IMG/VR virus record: IMGVR_UViG_3300050821_010422
Span: 1 to 40,378 of that record
DNA from: a virus
Length of the DNA: 40,378 bases
Direction: 5' to 3' (one strand)
Shown here: in pieces, positions 7,467 through 15,643 of the stretch
How positions within the stretch are numbered: position 1 is the first letter of the stretch
Layout: every line of letters starts with the position of its first letter
Position numbers and translations under genes: made by a program
Notes under the pieces: generated by a model
Told to the model about the DNA's origin: nothing
What the model saw: only the letters and a program-made list of their open reading frames with translations
The model's database searches: none

Positions 7467-8852
7467 ATGAAATTGAAACATGTATTTTTGCTCGCCGTCT
7501 TGGCGACGGTCGCCGCCGCCGGCTTCGCCGCTGAGATTGGGCCGGCCGTTCACGCGTCTCTGCATTCGGCGCTTTTCCCGAGCTTTGGTGACGGTGGCTG
7601 GATGTCGCTTCTGCCGTTTGCCGGTGCCGGCATGCTGCGTAAGAGCGGTGGCGAAGGTGGCGACGACATCGGTGCTGTGAGCAAGCGGCTCGGCGAAGTG
7701 ATGGACCAGGTCAAGAACTTCGGCGAGGACATCGCCAAGAAGATGGCCAGCGGTACTGCCGTTACGCAAGAGCTGAAAGACGCGACCGACAAGACGTTGA
7801 CCGAAATGAACGATTTGAAGTCGCGCATGGCTGAACTGGAGCAGAAGAGCGTCCGCCGCCCCGGCAATGACGAGCAGCAAGAATTCAAGACGGTCGGCCA
7901 GCGTGTCGTCGAAAGCGACGCCTTCAAGGGCATGAACAGCTCGGAACGTAAGAGCCTGCGTGTCAGCATGGAACGTAAGGATCTGATGAACGTGCCCGGC
8001 ACAGTTGGCGCCGGCGTCAGCTCCAGCAACTCTTTGGTGATGGCTGATCGCCAGCTGGGCATTGTGGCGCCGATCAATCGTACTTTGACCATTCGCGACT
8101 TGCTGCTGCCAGGTCAGACCGGTTCCAATTCGATCGAGTACGTCCGCGAAACCGGCTATACCAATAACGCCGCCCCTGTCGCCGAAGGCGCGTTGAAGCC
8201 AAAGTCGGACATCCAATTCGATCTGAAAAGCGCTCCGGTACGCACCATCGCCCACCATTTCAAAGGTTCGCGCCAACTGCTGGACGATGCTAAAGGACTG
8301 GCCAGCTACATCGATGGCCGTGCGCAGTACGGTCTGCGCTTCAAGGAAGAGCTGCAGCTCCTGAGTGGTGACGGAACCGGCGCCAATATTCTGGGGTTGT
8401 TGCCGCAAGCGATTGCCTTCAAGCCGGCGCTGGTGCTGGCGGATGCGACGCCCATCGATCGCCTGCGTCTGGCCATTCTGCAGGCCGTCCTGGCCGAGTA
8501 CCCGGCGTCGGCCTTCGTGCTGAATCCGATCGACTGGACCGGCATCGAGTTGACTAAGGACAAGGAAGGCCGCTACATCATCGCCCAGCCGGTCAACGGG
8601 TCCGGCGCACGCTTGTGGGGCTTGCCAGTCGCTGAAACGCAAGCCATCGCGCAAGACACGTTCCTGACAGGGGCATTCAACCTGGGCGCGCAGATCTTCG
8701 ATCGCATGGAGGTCGAAGTGCTGTTGTCGACGGAGAACGAAGACGATTTCGTCAAGAACATGGTCACGATCCGGGCGGAAGAGCGCCTGGCGCTGGCGGT
8801 GTATCGGCCGGAAGCCTTCGTGACAGGTTCGGTGTCGGGTCAAAAGCCTTAA
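7467..8852 (+). CDS. HK97-fold major capsid protein
   Basis: The product has 461 residues. After an N-terminal helical delta (scaffold) region at about 65-135, rich in charged coiled-coil sequence, the mature shell domain begins near residue 140, with IRDLLLPGQTGSNSIEYVRETGYTNNAAPVAEG and LLSGDGTGANILGLL as family signatures, ending with AEERLALAVYRPEAFV. ATG 7467 has AAGGA six bases upstream. The unusual part is the first 24 residues, which read as a bacterial signal peptide: basic start, hydrophobic core LLAVLATVAAAGF, then Ala-rich cleavage-like end. Most HK97-type capsids lack this. The whole N-terminal part would be removed by the prohead protease. Confidence 0.93.
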   Translation: MKLKHVFLLAVLATVAAAGFAAEIGPAVHASLHSALFPSFGDGGWMSLLPFAGAGMLRKSGGEGGDDIGAVSKRLGEVMDQVKNFGEDIAKKMASGTAVTQELKDATDKTLTEMNDLKSRMAELEQKSVRRPGNDEQQEFKTVGQRVVESDAFKGMNSSERKSLRVSMERKDLMNVPGTVGAGVSSSNSLVMADRQLGIVAPINRTLTIRDLLLPGQTGSNSIEYVRETGYTNNAAPVAEGALKPKSDIQFDLKSAPVRTIAHHFKGSRQLLDDAKGLASYIDGRAQYGLRFKEELQLLSGDGTGANILGLLPQAIAFKPALVLADATPIDRLRLAILQAVLAEYPASAFVLNPIDWTGIELTKDKEGRYIIAQPVNGSGARLWGLPVAETQAIAQDTFLTGAFNLGAQIFDRMEVEVLLSTENEDDFVKNMVTIRAEERLALAVYRPEAFVTGSVSGQKP

Positions 8853-8879
8853 ACCTACCTGGCGAAACAGTAAATCTAC

Positions 8880-8912
8880 CGAAAGGGCAGCGCATAGCGT
8901 TGCCCTTTCTCA
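8880..8912 (+). terminator. Hairpin after the capsid gene
   Basis: AAAGGGCA (8882-8889) pairs with TGCCCTTT (8901-8908) and the inner GCGC/GCGT bases extend the stem to about 12 bp with a 3-base loop. Only a short T tract follows. It may end part of the transcripts or protect the capsid mRNA 3' end. Confidence 0.5.
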
Positions 8913-8925
8913 TTTGGAGAGATGC

Positions 8926-9162
8926 ATGAGTACAGAAGACAACGAATTTCTGGTGCAACCCGTAAAAACGTTTCACGGCGAGGAGGGTTTCAAGACACCC
9001 GACAGCGAGCCGTTTGCGGTTTCTCGCCAGCGCATGGCCGATCTGAAGGCCAATGAGCTGGTGGTCGAAGTTGAGACCGACGGGAAAGTCGCGCCGGCAG
9101 CCAACAACAAATCGGCACCAGCACCGCGTACCAAGGGCAAGAATGGCGACGCCGCTGACTGA
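8926..9162 (+). CDS. Small head-region protein
   Basis: The product has 78 residues. ATG 8926 follows GGAGAG closely; an in-frame TTG at 8914 is unlikely. The N-terminal part is EFLVQPVKTFHGEEGFKTPDSEPFAVSRQRMADLKANELVVE-like in character, that is, a short beta-containing region with the ADLKANELVVE motif, followed by an Ala/Lys-rich tail. Short proteins with this pattern sit between capsid and connector genes in many HK97-like prophages, but their job is not established. It overlaps the next gene by 20 bases. Confidence 0.7.
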   Translation: MSTEDNEFLVQPVKTFHGEEGFKTPDSEPFAVSRQRMADLKANELVVEVETDGKVAPAANNKSAPAPRTKGKNGDAAD

Positions 9163-9472
9163 TAGTTTCGGTCTGACTCAGGCCCGGGCACACTTGCGCC
9201 TGGATCCAGACGACGATGATCCGATGATCGCTTTGTACATGGAAGCGGCCGTGGATCGTGTCGAGCAGCACATTCAGGCGCCGTTGAGTCGCAACGTTGC
9301 CGACGTCGGTGCGCAGGAAGACATCGGCATACCGCCCAGCCTGAAGGCTGCCGTCCTGCTGTTTTTGGGCGATTTCTGGGAGAATCGCGAAGCATCGTTT
9401 GATCACAAGATGATCGAGAATCGCGCAGCTGAGGCATTGATGGCGCCTTACAGAACTAATTTGGGGGTGTGA
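9143..9472 (+). CDS. Head-tail connector protein (gp6-like)
   Basis: The product has 109 residues. It starts with LTQARAHLRLDPDDDDPMIALYMEAAVDRVEQHI and continues with IPPSLKAAVLLFLGDFWENREA, the pattern of the gp6-like/QLRG head-tail connector family (mostly helical, around 100 residues). It forms the ring that attaches below the portal. ATG 9143 lies within the 3' end of the preceding gene; AAGGG lies 7-8 bases upstream. The stop codon overlaps the next start (TGATG). Confidence 0.88.
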   Translation: MATPLTDSFGLTQARAHLRLDPDDDDPMIALYMEAAVDRVEQHIQAPLSRNVADVGAQEDIGIPPSLKAAVLLFLGDFWENREASFDHKMIENRAAEALMAPYRTNLGV

Positions 9473-9798
9473 TGCAGGCCGGCCAGTTACGACATAAAAC
9501 GGTCATCCAGTCGCCCCCATCCGGACAGGATGATGACGGCAATCCACGTACGGAATGGCTGTTGGTGAGTAAGCCCTATGCCAAGAAGGAAGATCTGAGC
9601 GGGCGCGAGCTGTTTGCGGCGCAGGCGGCACAAAGCGAGGTGACTACTCGCTTCCGCATCCGTTACAGAACGGGTGTCACGGCAAAAATGCGGCTGCTGT
9701 GCGATGGCGTGATTTACAACATTGAAGCAGTGCTGGACCGCGATGGTCGTAAACGTGAGCTGCAGCTGATGTGCTCGTCAGGATTGAATAATGGCTAA
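9472..9798 (+). CDS. Phage head closure / head-tail joining protein
   Basis: The product has 108 residues. The sequence QAGQLRHKTVIQSPPSGQDDDGNPRTEWLLV, followed by FRIRYRTGVTAKMRLLCDGVIYNIEAVLDRDGRKRELQLMC, is the family pattern of head-tail adaptors related to SPP1 gp16 and lambda gpFII. It plugs the filled head and gives the docking surface for the tail. The start ATG 9472 overlaps the previous stop. Confidence 0.9.
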   Translation: MQAGQLRHKTVIQSPPSGQDDDGNPRTEWLLVSKPYAKKEDLSGRELFAAQAAQSEVTTRFRIRYRTGVTAKMRLLCDGVIYNIEAVLDRDGRKRELQLMCSSGLNNG

Positions 9799-10270
9799 CA
9801 TCCAATGGAGCGGCCTGGACCAGATCCAGCAGAATCTACTGCGGCTTCCGGCCATGTTCGCAGATTCGCTGCGGTCCGCGGCCAATACTGGCGCCACGGT
9901 CATCAAGAACGAGGTGATGGCGCGTGCACCGGAAGACAAGGGCATTCTCAAATCCGCCATCTATCAGAAACATATTGAAGAGCTGTCCGGAGCCGACAGG
10001 CAGGTCTATTACGTGTCTTGGCGCAAAGGCAAATCGTCCGAGCTGGACGCCTTCTATGGTAAATGGGTGGAATACGGTCACTGGTATGTCCCGAAGAAGC
10101 CCAAGGGCGTACGCGCCAAGGACCATCGGGCAGCCAACCGCAATGTGTTTGTGCCAGCGCACCCATTCCTGCGGCCGGCATTCGATACACAGAAGGAGGC
10201 CGCACTGTCGGCCATGCGCAGCAAGCTGGCGGAGAACGTGCGGAAGGCGATTGCGGAGATCAACCGATGA
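9791..10270 (+). CDS. HK97 gp10-like tail-completion protein
   Basis: The product has 159 residues. It begins MANIQWSGLDQIQQNLLRLP, has TVIKNEVMARAPEDKGILKSAI and ends with VPAHPFLRPAFDTQKEAALSAM, the three blocks that define the HK97-gp10/minor tail family. These proteins act at the head-tail junction. It overlaps the preceding stop by 8 bases and the next start by 4 (ATGA). Confidence 0.9.
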   Translation: MANIQWSGLDQIQQNLLRLPAMFADSLRSAANTGATVIKNEVMARAPEDKGILKSAIYQKHIEELSGADRQVYYVSWRKGKSSELDAFYGKWVEYGHWYVPKKPKGVRAKDHRAANRNVFVPAHPFLRPAFDTQKEAALSAMRSKLAENVRKAIAEINR

Positions 10271-10608
10271 TTGAAAAACAGATATGGGCGGCGACTAAGG
10301 CCTTGTTTGCCGGCGGCGTGCATTACGACGTGGCACCGGACAGCAGCACGCTGCCCTATGCAACGCTGCAGCAGGTCGGTGGCGCCAGTGTCAACGATCT
10401 CGACGGTCCGGATACCTTGGGGAATCCCCGCATCCAGATAGACGTATTCGCAAGAAGCCGCACGGAAGCAAACGAACTGTTGGCGGCAGCTGCGGCCGTG
10501 GTGTGCGTCGCGCCACTTCGGGGTGTTCCCCTTGGCGCGCCCATCAGCACCTATAACTCGGACATCAAGGTATTTCGGCGCAGTCAGGATTTCAGTTTCT
10601 GGGTTTGA
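10267..10608 (+). CDS. Tail terminator-like protein (DUF3168 family)
   Basis: The product has 113 residues and starts at ATG 10267 in a 4-base overlap. PYATLQQVGGASVNDLDGPDTLGNPRIQIDVFARSRTEANELL, read from about residue 30, is the DUF3168 pattern; members are structurally related to lambda gpU and cap the tail tube at the head end. Position between the gp10-like and tube genes agrees. Confidence 0.85.
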   Translation: MIEKQIWAATKALFAGGVHYDVAPDSSTLPYATLQQVGGASVNDLDGPDTLGNPRIQIDVFARSRTEANELLAAAAAVVCVAPLRGVPLGAPISTYNSDIKVFRRSQDFSFWV

Positions 10609-10646
10609 CCCGTGTTACATCATTTTCATTTTTTATTTTTCATTTC

Positions 10647-10671
10647 GCCACCTACGGGTGGCTTTTTCTTT
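10647..10671 (+). terminator. Terminator-like hairpin before the tail tube gene
   Basis: GCCACC (10647-10652) and GGTGGC (10657-10662) around TACG are followed by TTTTTCTTTT. The same 20-base sequence GCCACCTACGGGTGGCTTTT occurs again at 23882-23901. It lies inside the late operon, just before the highly expressed tube gene. Confidence 0.6.
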
Positions 10672-10682
10672 TGGAGAACAGT

Positions 10683-11096
10683 ATGACTTCGGTTGCTTTA
10701 TCCGCACAAGGTAGTAAGCTGGAAATCGGCGCCGCCGGCGCCGATCCCATCTTCACGCAAATCAAGGGCTTCAAGTCCTATACGGGCTTTGACGGCTCCG
10801 CGTCTGAGATCGACACCACCGACCTGAACAGCACGTCGAAGGAATTCCTGCTGGGCCTGGCGGACAGCGGTAACTTCAACTTCGAACTGCACATCAATCA
10901 TGCAGATCCCGGTCAGCTGGCGCTCACCGCCGCCAAGAAAACTGGCGCGCTGACGCCGTTCAAGCTGACGCTGCCGGATGGCTCGATCGCCACCTGGAAG
11001 GGACTTGTTAAATCCGTGCCGCTGCAGGGCGCCGTCGACGGCGTGCAAACCGGCAGTGTGACCACCCGCATCAGCGGCGACGTGGATTGGAAATGA
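10683..11096 (+). CDS. Phage tail tube protein
   Basis: The product has 137 residues. ATG 10683 has GGAGAA upstream; an earlier in-frame start at 10605 would run through the hairpin at 10647-10671 and is rejected. The sequence shows the tube-protein fold in outline: GFKSYTGFDGSASEIDTTDLNSTSKEFLLGLADSGNFNFELHIN, with the conserved TDLNST and the D-S-G turn, then two more beta blocks. It polymerises into the tail tube around the tape measure. It is the short form without an Ig-like C-terminal domain, unlike lambda gpV. Confidence 0.88.
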   Translation: MTSVALSAQGSKLEIGAAGADPIFTQIKGFKSYTGFDGSASEIDTTDLNSTSKEFLLGLADSGNFNFELHINHADPGQLALTAAKKTGALTPFKLTLPDGSIATWKGLVKSVPLQGAVDGVQTGSVTTRISGDVDWK

Positions 11097-11524
11097 AGAC
11101 TATGACAATCCTCAATCGCGATGCCATCCTGGGCGCCCAGGACATTAAGACCGAAGATATTCCGGTACCGGAATGGGGTGGTTCTGTACGAATCGGCCTG
11201 ATGTCAGGTGCCGGGCGCGACCAGTTCCTGTCCGGACGCGAAAAAAACATCTCCCTAAGCTGCTTTCAGGCCTCCATTCTGGCCGCCACGATCATCGACC
11301 CTGATGGCAAACGCCTCTTTACTGAAGCTGACATCGAGGCGCTGCAGCAGAAAAACGGTCAGGTGCTGGGCCGCCTGGCCGATGCTGCTTTTCGTATCAA
11401 CGCCATCGGGCCGGCTGCAGATGAAGCCGCCACAAAAAACTCCAAGACCGACCAGAGCGACGCGTCTGGCTCCGGCTCGCCAGAGACCTCGGTAAAAGCG
11501 TCCGACAAGTCCAGCAAGAAGTAG
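11093..11524 (+). CDS. Tail assembly chaperone (gpG-like)
   Basis: The product has 143 residues from ATG 11093, which overlaps the tube stop (ATGA); ATG 11102 is an alternative. The globular part is ILNRDAILGAQDIKTEDIPVPEWGGSVRIGLMSGAGRDQFL, the standard phage tail assembly chaperone pattern, with a disordered Ser/Lys/Asp-rich tail after residue 115. Like lambda gpG it should coat the tape measure before tube assembly. Near its end the frame contains the slippery heptamer at 11434-11440, so a fraction of ribosomes should make a longer gpGT-like product that ends at 11808. Confidence 0.88.
   Translation: MKTMTILNRDAILGAQDIKTEDIPVPEWGGSVRIGLMSGAGRDQFLSGREKNISLSCFQASILAATIIDPDGKRLFTEADIEALQQKNGQVLGRLADAAFRINAIGPAADEAATKNSKTDQSDASGSGSPETSVKASDKSSKK
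11434..11440 (+). promoter_or_regulatory. -1 ribosomal frameshift site A_AAA_AAC
   Basis: In the chaperone frame the codons are ACA AAA AAC, which gives the canonical slippery heptamer A AAA AAC. Slipping back one base joins frame 2 to the downstream frame, which is open from 11440 to 11808. This matches the G/GT arrangement of lambda-like phages, where both proteins are needed in a fixed ratio. Confidence 0.85.
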
Positions 11525-11808
11525 ATTCGGCCGAATTCTCGGAATGGAAGGCGTATTACGCGATGACGCCGGACCGAGAACGCGACGACGACTGGCGCCA
11601 CGCGGAGATGATGAGCCTCATGGCCAATATCAACCGCAACACCAAGGCGCGACCGGAGCCATTTACCACGACTGAGTTTCTGTCGTGGTGGCATGCGTCG
11701 CCGGCTGGCGCTGCATCGAATGAGCCGGTTGACCTGGGAGACGCGAAGGCCCAGTCCGACCTCATTAAAGCAATGATGTTCGGTAAGACGAAAGGAAATA
11801 GTGCATGA
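11440..11808 (+). CDS. T domain of the tail chaperone, made by -1 frameshift
   Basis: This frame has no good start near its true beginning. Read from the slip site it gives RVWLRLARDLGKSVRQV, then DSAEFSEWKAYYAMTP and LMANINRN, the recognisable gpT-type module (DUF4035-like) that binds the tail tube protein. The predicted fusion from 11093 to 11808 is 238 residues. An internal ATG at 11563 would give only the last 81 residues and would cut the conserved block, so a gene starting there is probably an annotation artefact. The stop overlaps the tape measure start. Confidence 0.8.
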   Translation, partial: LQDRPERRVWLRLARDLGKSVRQVQQEVDSAEFSEWKAYYAMTPDRERDDDWRHAEMMSLMANINRNTKARPEPFTTTEFLSWWHASPAGAASNEPVDLGDAKAQSDLIKAMMFGKTKGNSA

Positions 11809-14800
11809 GCGACGACGTACTCGGTAAAGCCACCATCATGATGGTGGCTGACCAGAGCGGCTTTAATGCCGATATGGTCAAATCCGCCCAGACGGTCGCT
11901 AAATTTGCCGATACCGCGGTCGATGCGGCGAGTAAGTCGTCTGCGGCGCTGACTTCGATCGGCGACGCCTCCAGTCAGGCTGCCGGCACGTTGACCGCAA
12001 CGCAGCAGCGCTATATACAGTCGTTGCAACGTCAAGTGGCAGCCATGGAGGGCGGGAAGCTGGCAGCACTGTCGCTGAAAGCTGAGCAGATGGGGCTGGC
12101 CGGCGCCGCCGCGCCGCTGATTGATCGAATGCGGCAGGTTGAGGCGACGCAGCGCGCCGCGTCCGCGGCAAACGATGCTGTATCAGGCAGCTTTACAGGG
12201 GCATCGGCTGCCGCGACCGCGTTCGCCGAATCGGAAGATCAGGCAGCCGCACGAATCCGCGCCATGGTCGCCGCCTCCGTGGCGCAGGCCGAGGCGCTGA
12301 ACAAGCAAACCGTCGCTGCCAGGGAGGCGGCCACGGCTGCCAGAGAGATGGGTTTGACCAGCGGTGCCGGATCCAATACAGGAGCGAAGGTCGATTATTC
12401 GACGCAGCAGCGCGGCATGCAGGCCACCGCCGACCAGATTGCTGAGGTCAACCGCGCCCTGGCATCGATTGGCCGCGGAGCCAGTTCGATGAAAGAAGTG
12501 CAGGCGCAAACCGATAAGCTGCTCGGTTTGTGGCAGAGCGGCCGGATTTCGGCAGAGCAGTACGACCTGGCTGTCAAGCGTCTGGACGCCTCGGAGGCAG
12601 GACTTGCCAAGTCGACCGCCGACGCGGCCGCCAAGGCGGATGCCTTTGTTGCCAAACTGAAGGACCAGGCAGCCACGGCGGGTATGACGACCAAGCAGCT
12701 GATGGAGTATCGCGCTGCCCAGCTGGGTGTGACTGCACAAGCAGCACCGTTCATAGAAAAGATCGGCGCCGGCGAGAAGGCACTGCACAGTTTCAGTATG
12801 GAGAGCGGCAGCGCCCGCCGAGAGCTGGGCGTGGTGGCGCGCGAGCTGGCGCGCGGCGATTTCGGTGCCGCCGCCCGATCCATGTCGATCTTGTCGGAAC
12901 GCACGGGGCTGACCGCCATGATGATGTCGCCTCTGGGATTGGCGGTCGGTGCCGTGGCTGGCGCGTTTGCCGTGTTGGGCTACGAAGCGTATGCCAGTCA
13001 TCAGCGCCTGGAGGAAGTGAACAAGTCGATTGCTTCGTCCGGCAGCTTTTCCGGGCTCACCGCCGACCAGATCTCCGGCATGGCTACTCAGCTTGCCGGT
13101 AGCTCGCGATTCATCGGCGAGGCCAATGAAGCCTTGGTCGGCCTGGTCAATACGGGACGTATCGGGGGCGACCAGCTGGGCAGCTTTGGCCAGGTGGCGC
13201 TGGAGATGGCGAAGGACACTGGCAGGAGCATTGCCGACGTTACTGCCGATCTTGGCGCTTTGGCGGACGACGCCGTCGCCTGGGCTGAAAAGTATCAGAA
13301 GCAGCACCATTTCATGAGTGCAGCCCAATATCAGCTGGCCGTCCAGTACGCGGAAACTGGGGACAAGGCGGGCGCCGCCAAAGTCGTGATCGATGCCTTG
13401 CACGACTCGCATCAGCGCATGACGACGGACGCCGGCAAGGATATTGGCCTTGTCATGACGATCTGGCAAGGTTGGAAAAGCCTGATTATCGAGGTCGATC
13501 AGTTGCTTGGGCGCGCCATTGGCCCGAGCACTTACGCCAGCCAGATGGAGGTGGCGCAAAAACGATACCTGGGCAGCACGGCACGCCTGGAAAATCTCAA
13601 GGCCGCCAAGGATGGCGGCAATAAGCAGCTCATCGAGCAGGTGCAAGCGGCCGTCGACGCCGATCAAAAGGAACTCAGCCGCATCAACGACCTGATTCTC
13701 AAAGAACACGCTAAGACGAAGGAGAGTCAGGCGCTGGGTAAGAGCGGTGACCAGGCGATGGCCCTGCGCAGCTACTTGAACGATACGAAATATGCGGATA
13801 AGGACAGCCGTAAGCGGATCGACAAGGACAAGGAAAAGAAAGATTTTGCCGACGCTACTGCCGGTCTGATCGAGGGCTCGAAAGAGTACGAGACCGCTTA
13901 CGCGCGCCATCAGGCCAACCTGAAGAAAATTGATGAGCAGTATCAGGACAAGAAAGCTGCCAAGCCGAAGGCTTACCACGATGACGCCGGCACCAAACTG
14001 TTGCAATCCTTACGCGAGCAGGAGGCAACGCTGCAGGCGCAGCTGGGTGGTGAAAATAAGCTAACCGAGGCGCAGCGTGAGCGCATCAAGTTTGAGCAGC
14101 AGATCGCTGATCTCAAAGAAAAGAAAGTTCTGACTGCAGATCAGAAAAGCTTGTTGAATGACGAAGCGGCGATCCGCGCGCAACTGGACAAAAACGTTGC
14201 TGTCGCCGAGGAAGTGCGCCTCAAGCAGGAAAAGCAGAAGCTCAGCGAGCGATCGGCGCAAATTGGTGAATCGATTAACTCGCAACGTGGTGGCCAGCAG
14301 GAACAATACGGTCGCACACTTGGTGCCTTCGGCATGGGCCGCGCCGAGCAGGAGCGGGTCGCCGCCTACAACCAGATCCAGAAGGAATACCAGCGCTATC
14401 AGGAGCAACTGACCAAGGCCACACCGAAGGACCTGCTCGGATCGCAGCAATTCCTTGATGCTCAGGCGAACATCCAGGCCGGCCTGGATGGTTCCCTGAA
14501 GGACTACGAGGCTTATTACGATCAGTTAAAGGATAAGCAGGGGGATTGGCGCAACGGCGCCATGCAGTCCTTCTACGACTATCAGGATGCGGCGAGGAAC
14601 GTCGCTGCGCAGGCTGGCTCGGCATTTACCAATGCCGCCAAGGGGATGGAAGATGCGCTTGTGAAGTTTGCGACGACCGGAAAGCTGTCGTTTTCTGATC
14701 TGGCCAAGTCCGTGATCGCCGATATTGCCAGGATGCAGGCCAAGGCCGCGATCTCAGGCTTGTTTAATTTTGCGATGAACGCTATCGGTGCGTACGTCGG

Positions 14801-15305
14801 GAGCACTGGTGCGGTCAATGCGGGTATGAGCATACCGTCCAGCGGTGGTGCCGGCGCCGGTTTCATTGACGCGGCCGCCGGTGGTTCCTTTGCGACGGGC
14901 GGCTTTGTCTCCGGCGAGGGGACCGGGACGTCCGACAGCATTGCGGCGTGGCTGTCGAATGGCGAATTCGTCAATAACGCCGCATCGACCAAGAGAAATC
15001 GCGGCCTGCTGGAATGGCTCAACAATGGCGGCGACGCATCCAAGCTGGGCCGCTTCGCCACCGGCGGGGTGGTCGGTTCCAGTCCAGCAGGCGTGGGCAT
15101 GCCAAGTCCTGCTGCTGGTGGCGGTATGAACATCGTTACCCACGTGACCGTCAGCGATGCCGGCACCAAGGCGGTGACGACCGGTGATAACAACGGTGTC
15201 GGAAAGCAGCTCGGCGCCATGATTACGCAGGTGGTCAAGGAGGTGATTGTCAAGGAGTCGCGCGACGGCGGCTTGCTGTCAAAGCAACGGATGGGATATG
15301 CCTGA
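11805..15305 (+). CDS. Tail tape measure protein
   Basis: The product has 1166 residues. It is Ala/Gln-rich and helical through most of its length, with a hydrophobic stretch at about 371-392 (SPLGLAVGAVAGAFAVLGY) and a lambda-type tape measure C-terminal block near 925-985 (NAAKGMEDALVKFATTGKLSFSDLAKSVIADIARM), then a Gly-rich tail. It fixes tail length and leaves the tail during DNA injection; by the usual ratio of about 0.15 nm per residue the tail would be roughly 170 nm. The ATG overlaps the preceding stop. Confidence 0.95.
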   Translation: MSDDVLGKATIMMVADQSGFNADMVKSAQTVAKFADTAVDAASKSSAALTSIGDASSQAAGTLTATQQRYIQSLQRQVAAMEGGKLAALSLKAEQMGLAGAAAPLIDRMRQVEATQRAASAANDAVSGSFTGASAAATAFAESEDQAAARIRAMVAASVAQAEALNKQTVAAREAATAAREMGLTSGAGSNTGAKVDYSTQQRGMQATADQIAEVNRALASIGRGASSMKEVQAQTDKLLGLWQSGRISAEQYDLAVKRLDASEAGLAKSTADAAAKADAFVAKLKDQAATAGMTTKQLMEYRAAQLGVTAQAAPFIEKIGAGEKALHSFSMESGSARRELGVVARELARGDFGAAARSMSILSERTGLTAMMMSPLGLAVGAVAGAFAVLGYEAYASHQRLEEVNKSIASSGSFSGLTADQISGMATQLAGSSRFIGEANEALVGLVNTGRIGGDQLGSFGQVALEMAKDTGRSIADVTADLGALADDAVAWAEKYQKQHHFMSAAQYQLAVQYAETGDKAGAAKVVIDALHDSHQRMTTDAGKDIGLVMTIWQGWKSLIIEVDQLLGRAIGPSTYASQMEVAQKRYLGSTARLENLKAAKDGGNKQLIEQVQAAVDADQKELSRINDLILKEHAKTKESQALGKSGDQAMALRSYLNDTKYADKDSRKRIDKDKEKKDFADATAGLIEGSKEYETAYARHQANLKKIDEQYQDKKAAKPKAYHDDAGTKLLQSLREQEATLQAQLGGENKLTEAQRERIKFEQQIADLKEKKVLTADQKSLLNDEAAIRAQLDKNVAVAEEVRLKQEKQKLSERSAQIGESINSQRGGQQEQYGRTLGAFGMGRAEQERVAAYNQIQKEYQRYQEQLTKATPKDLLGSQQFLDAQANIQAGLDGSLKDYEAYYDQLKDKQGDWRNGAMQSFYDYQDAARNVAAQAGSAFTNAAKGMEDALVKFATTGKLSFSDLAKSVIADIARMQAKAAISGLFNFAMNAIGAYVGSTGAVNAGMSIPSSGGAGAGFIDAAAGGSFATGGFVSGEGTGTSDSIAAWLSNGEFVNNAASTKRNRGLLEWLNNGGDASKLGRFATGGVVGSSPAGVGMPSPAAGGGMNIVTHVTVSDAGTKAVTTGDNNGVGKQLGAMITQVVKEVIVKESRDGGLLSKQRMGYA

Positions 15306-15643
15306 TGGCCATTGAAACATTTAGCTGGGTGCCGAAGATCGAATCGACCGGTGCAGTGAAATTTCGGGTCCTGAAGGCGCAGTTTGGCGACGGCTATGCG
15401 CAGACTGCGCCAGACGGTATCAATAATCGATCCACGTCCTGGCCGCTCAGTTTTACCGGTACGGCCGCCAAGGTCGGCGCAATTGCAGCATTTCTGGATC
15501 GGCACGCGGGCAGCCGCTCGTTCTACTGGACGCCACCACTTGGCGGCCAGGCGAGGTTTAAGGCTGGCGAATACCAGCCGACGGAGCACGGCGGCGGAAT
15601 TTTTACGATTGCAGTGACTTTTGAGGAATCTTTTAGCCCATGA
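15305..15643 (+). CDS. Minor tail protein M-like
   Basis: The product has 112 residues. The pattern FRVLKAQFGDGYAQTAPDGINNRSTSWPLSF followed by FLDRHAGSRSFYWTPP and EYQPTEHGGGIFTIAVTFEESF is that of lambda gpM-type minor tail proteins (PF05939). It joins the distal tail tip. The start overlaps the tape measure stop (TGATG), and its end overlaps L by 4 bases. Confidence 0.92.
   Translation: MAIETFSWVPKIESTGAVKFRVLKAQFGDGYAQTAPDGINNRSTSWPLSFTGTAAKVGAIAAFLDRHAGSRSFYWTPPLGGQARFKAGEYQPTEHGGGIFTIAVTFEESFSP

Noticed and set aside
6792-8843. Open frame of 683 codons on the - strand opposite protease and capsid
   Set aside because: It is the exact antisense of two certain genes with strong GC codon bias; its protein is rich in His/Arg/Gln with no recognisable domain.
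10605-10682. Upstream extension of the tail tube frame
   Set aside because: Would translate the hairpin at 10647-10671 as a Phe-rich stretch; GGAGAA precedes ATG 10683.
11563-11808. Separate gene from ATG 11563
   Set aside because: The conserved T module begins upstream; the frame is better explained as the frameshift part of GT.
12183-14006. Open frame of 607 codons on the - strand opposite the tape measure gene
   Set aside because: Antisense shadow caused by codon bias; no ribosome site or domain.
14582-15589. Open frame of 335 codons on the - strand
   Set aside because: Antisense to the tape measure and M genes; Pro/Ala-rich low-complexity product.
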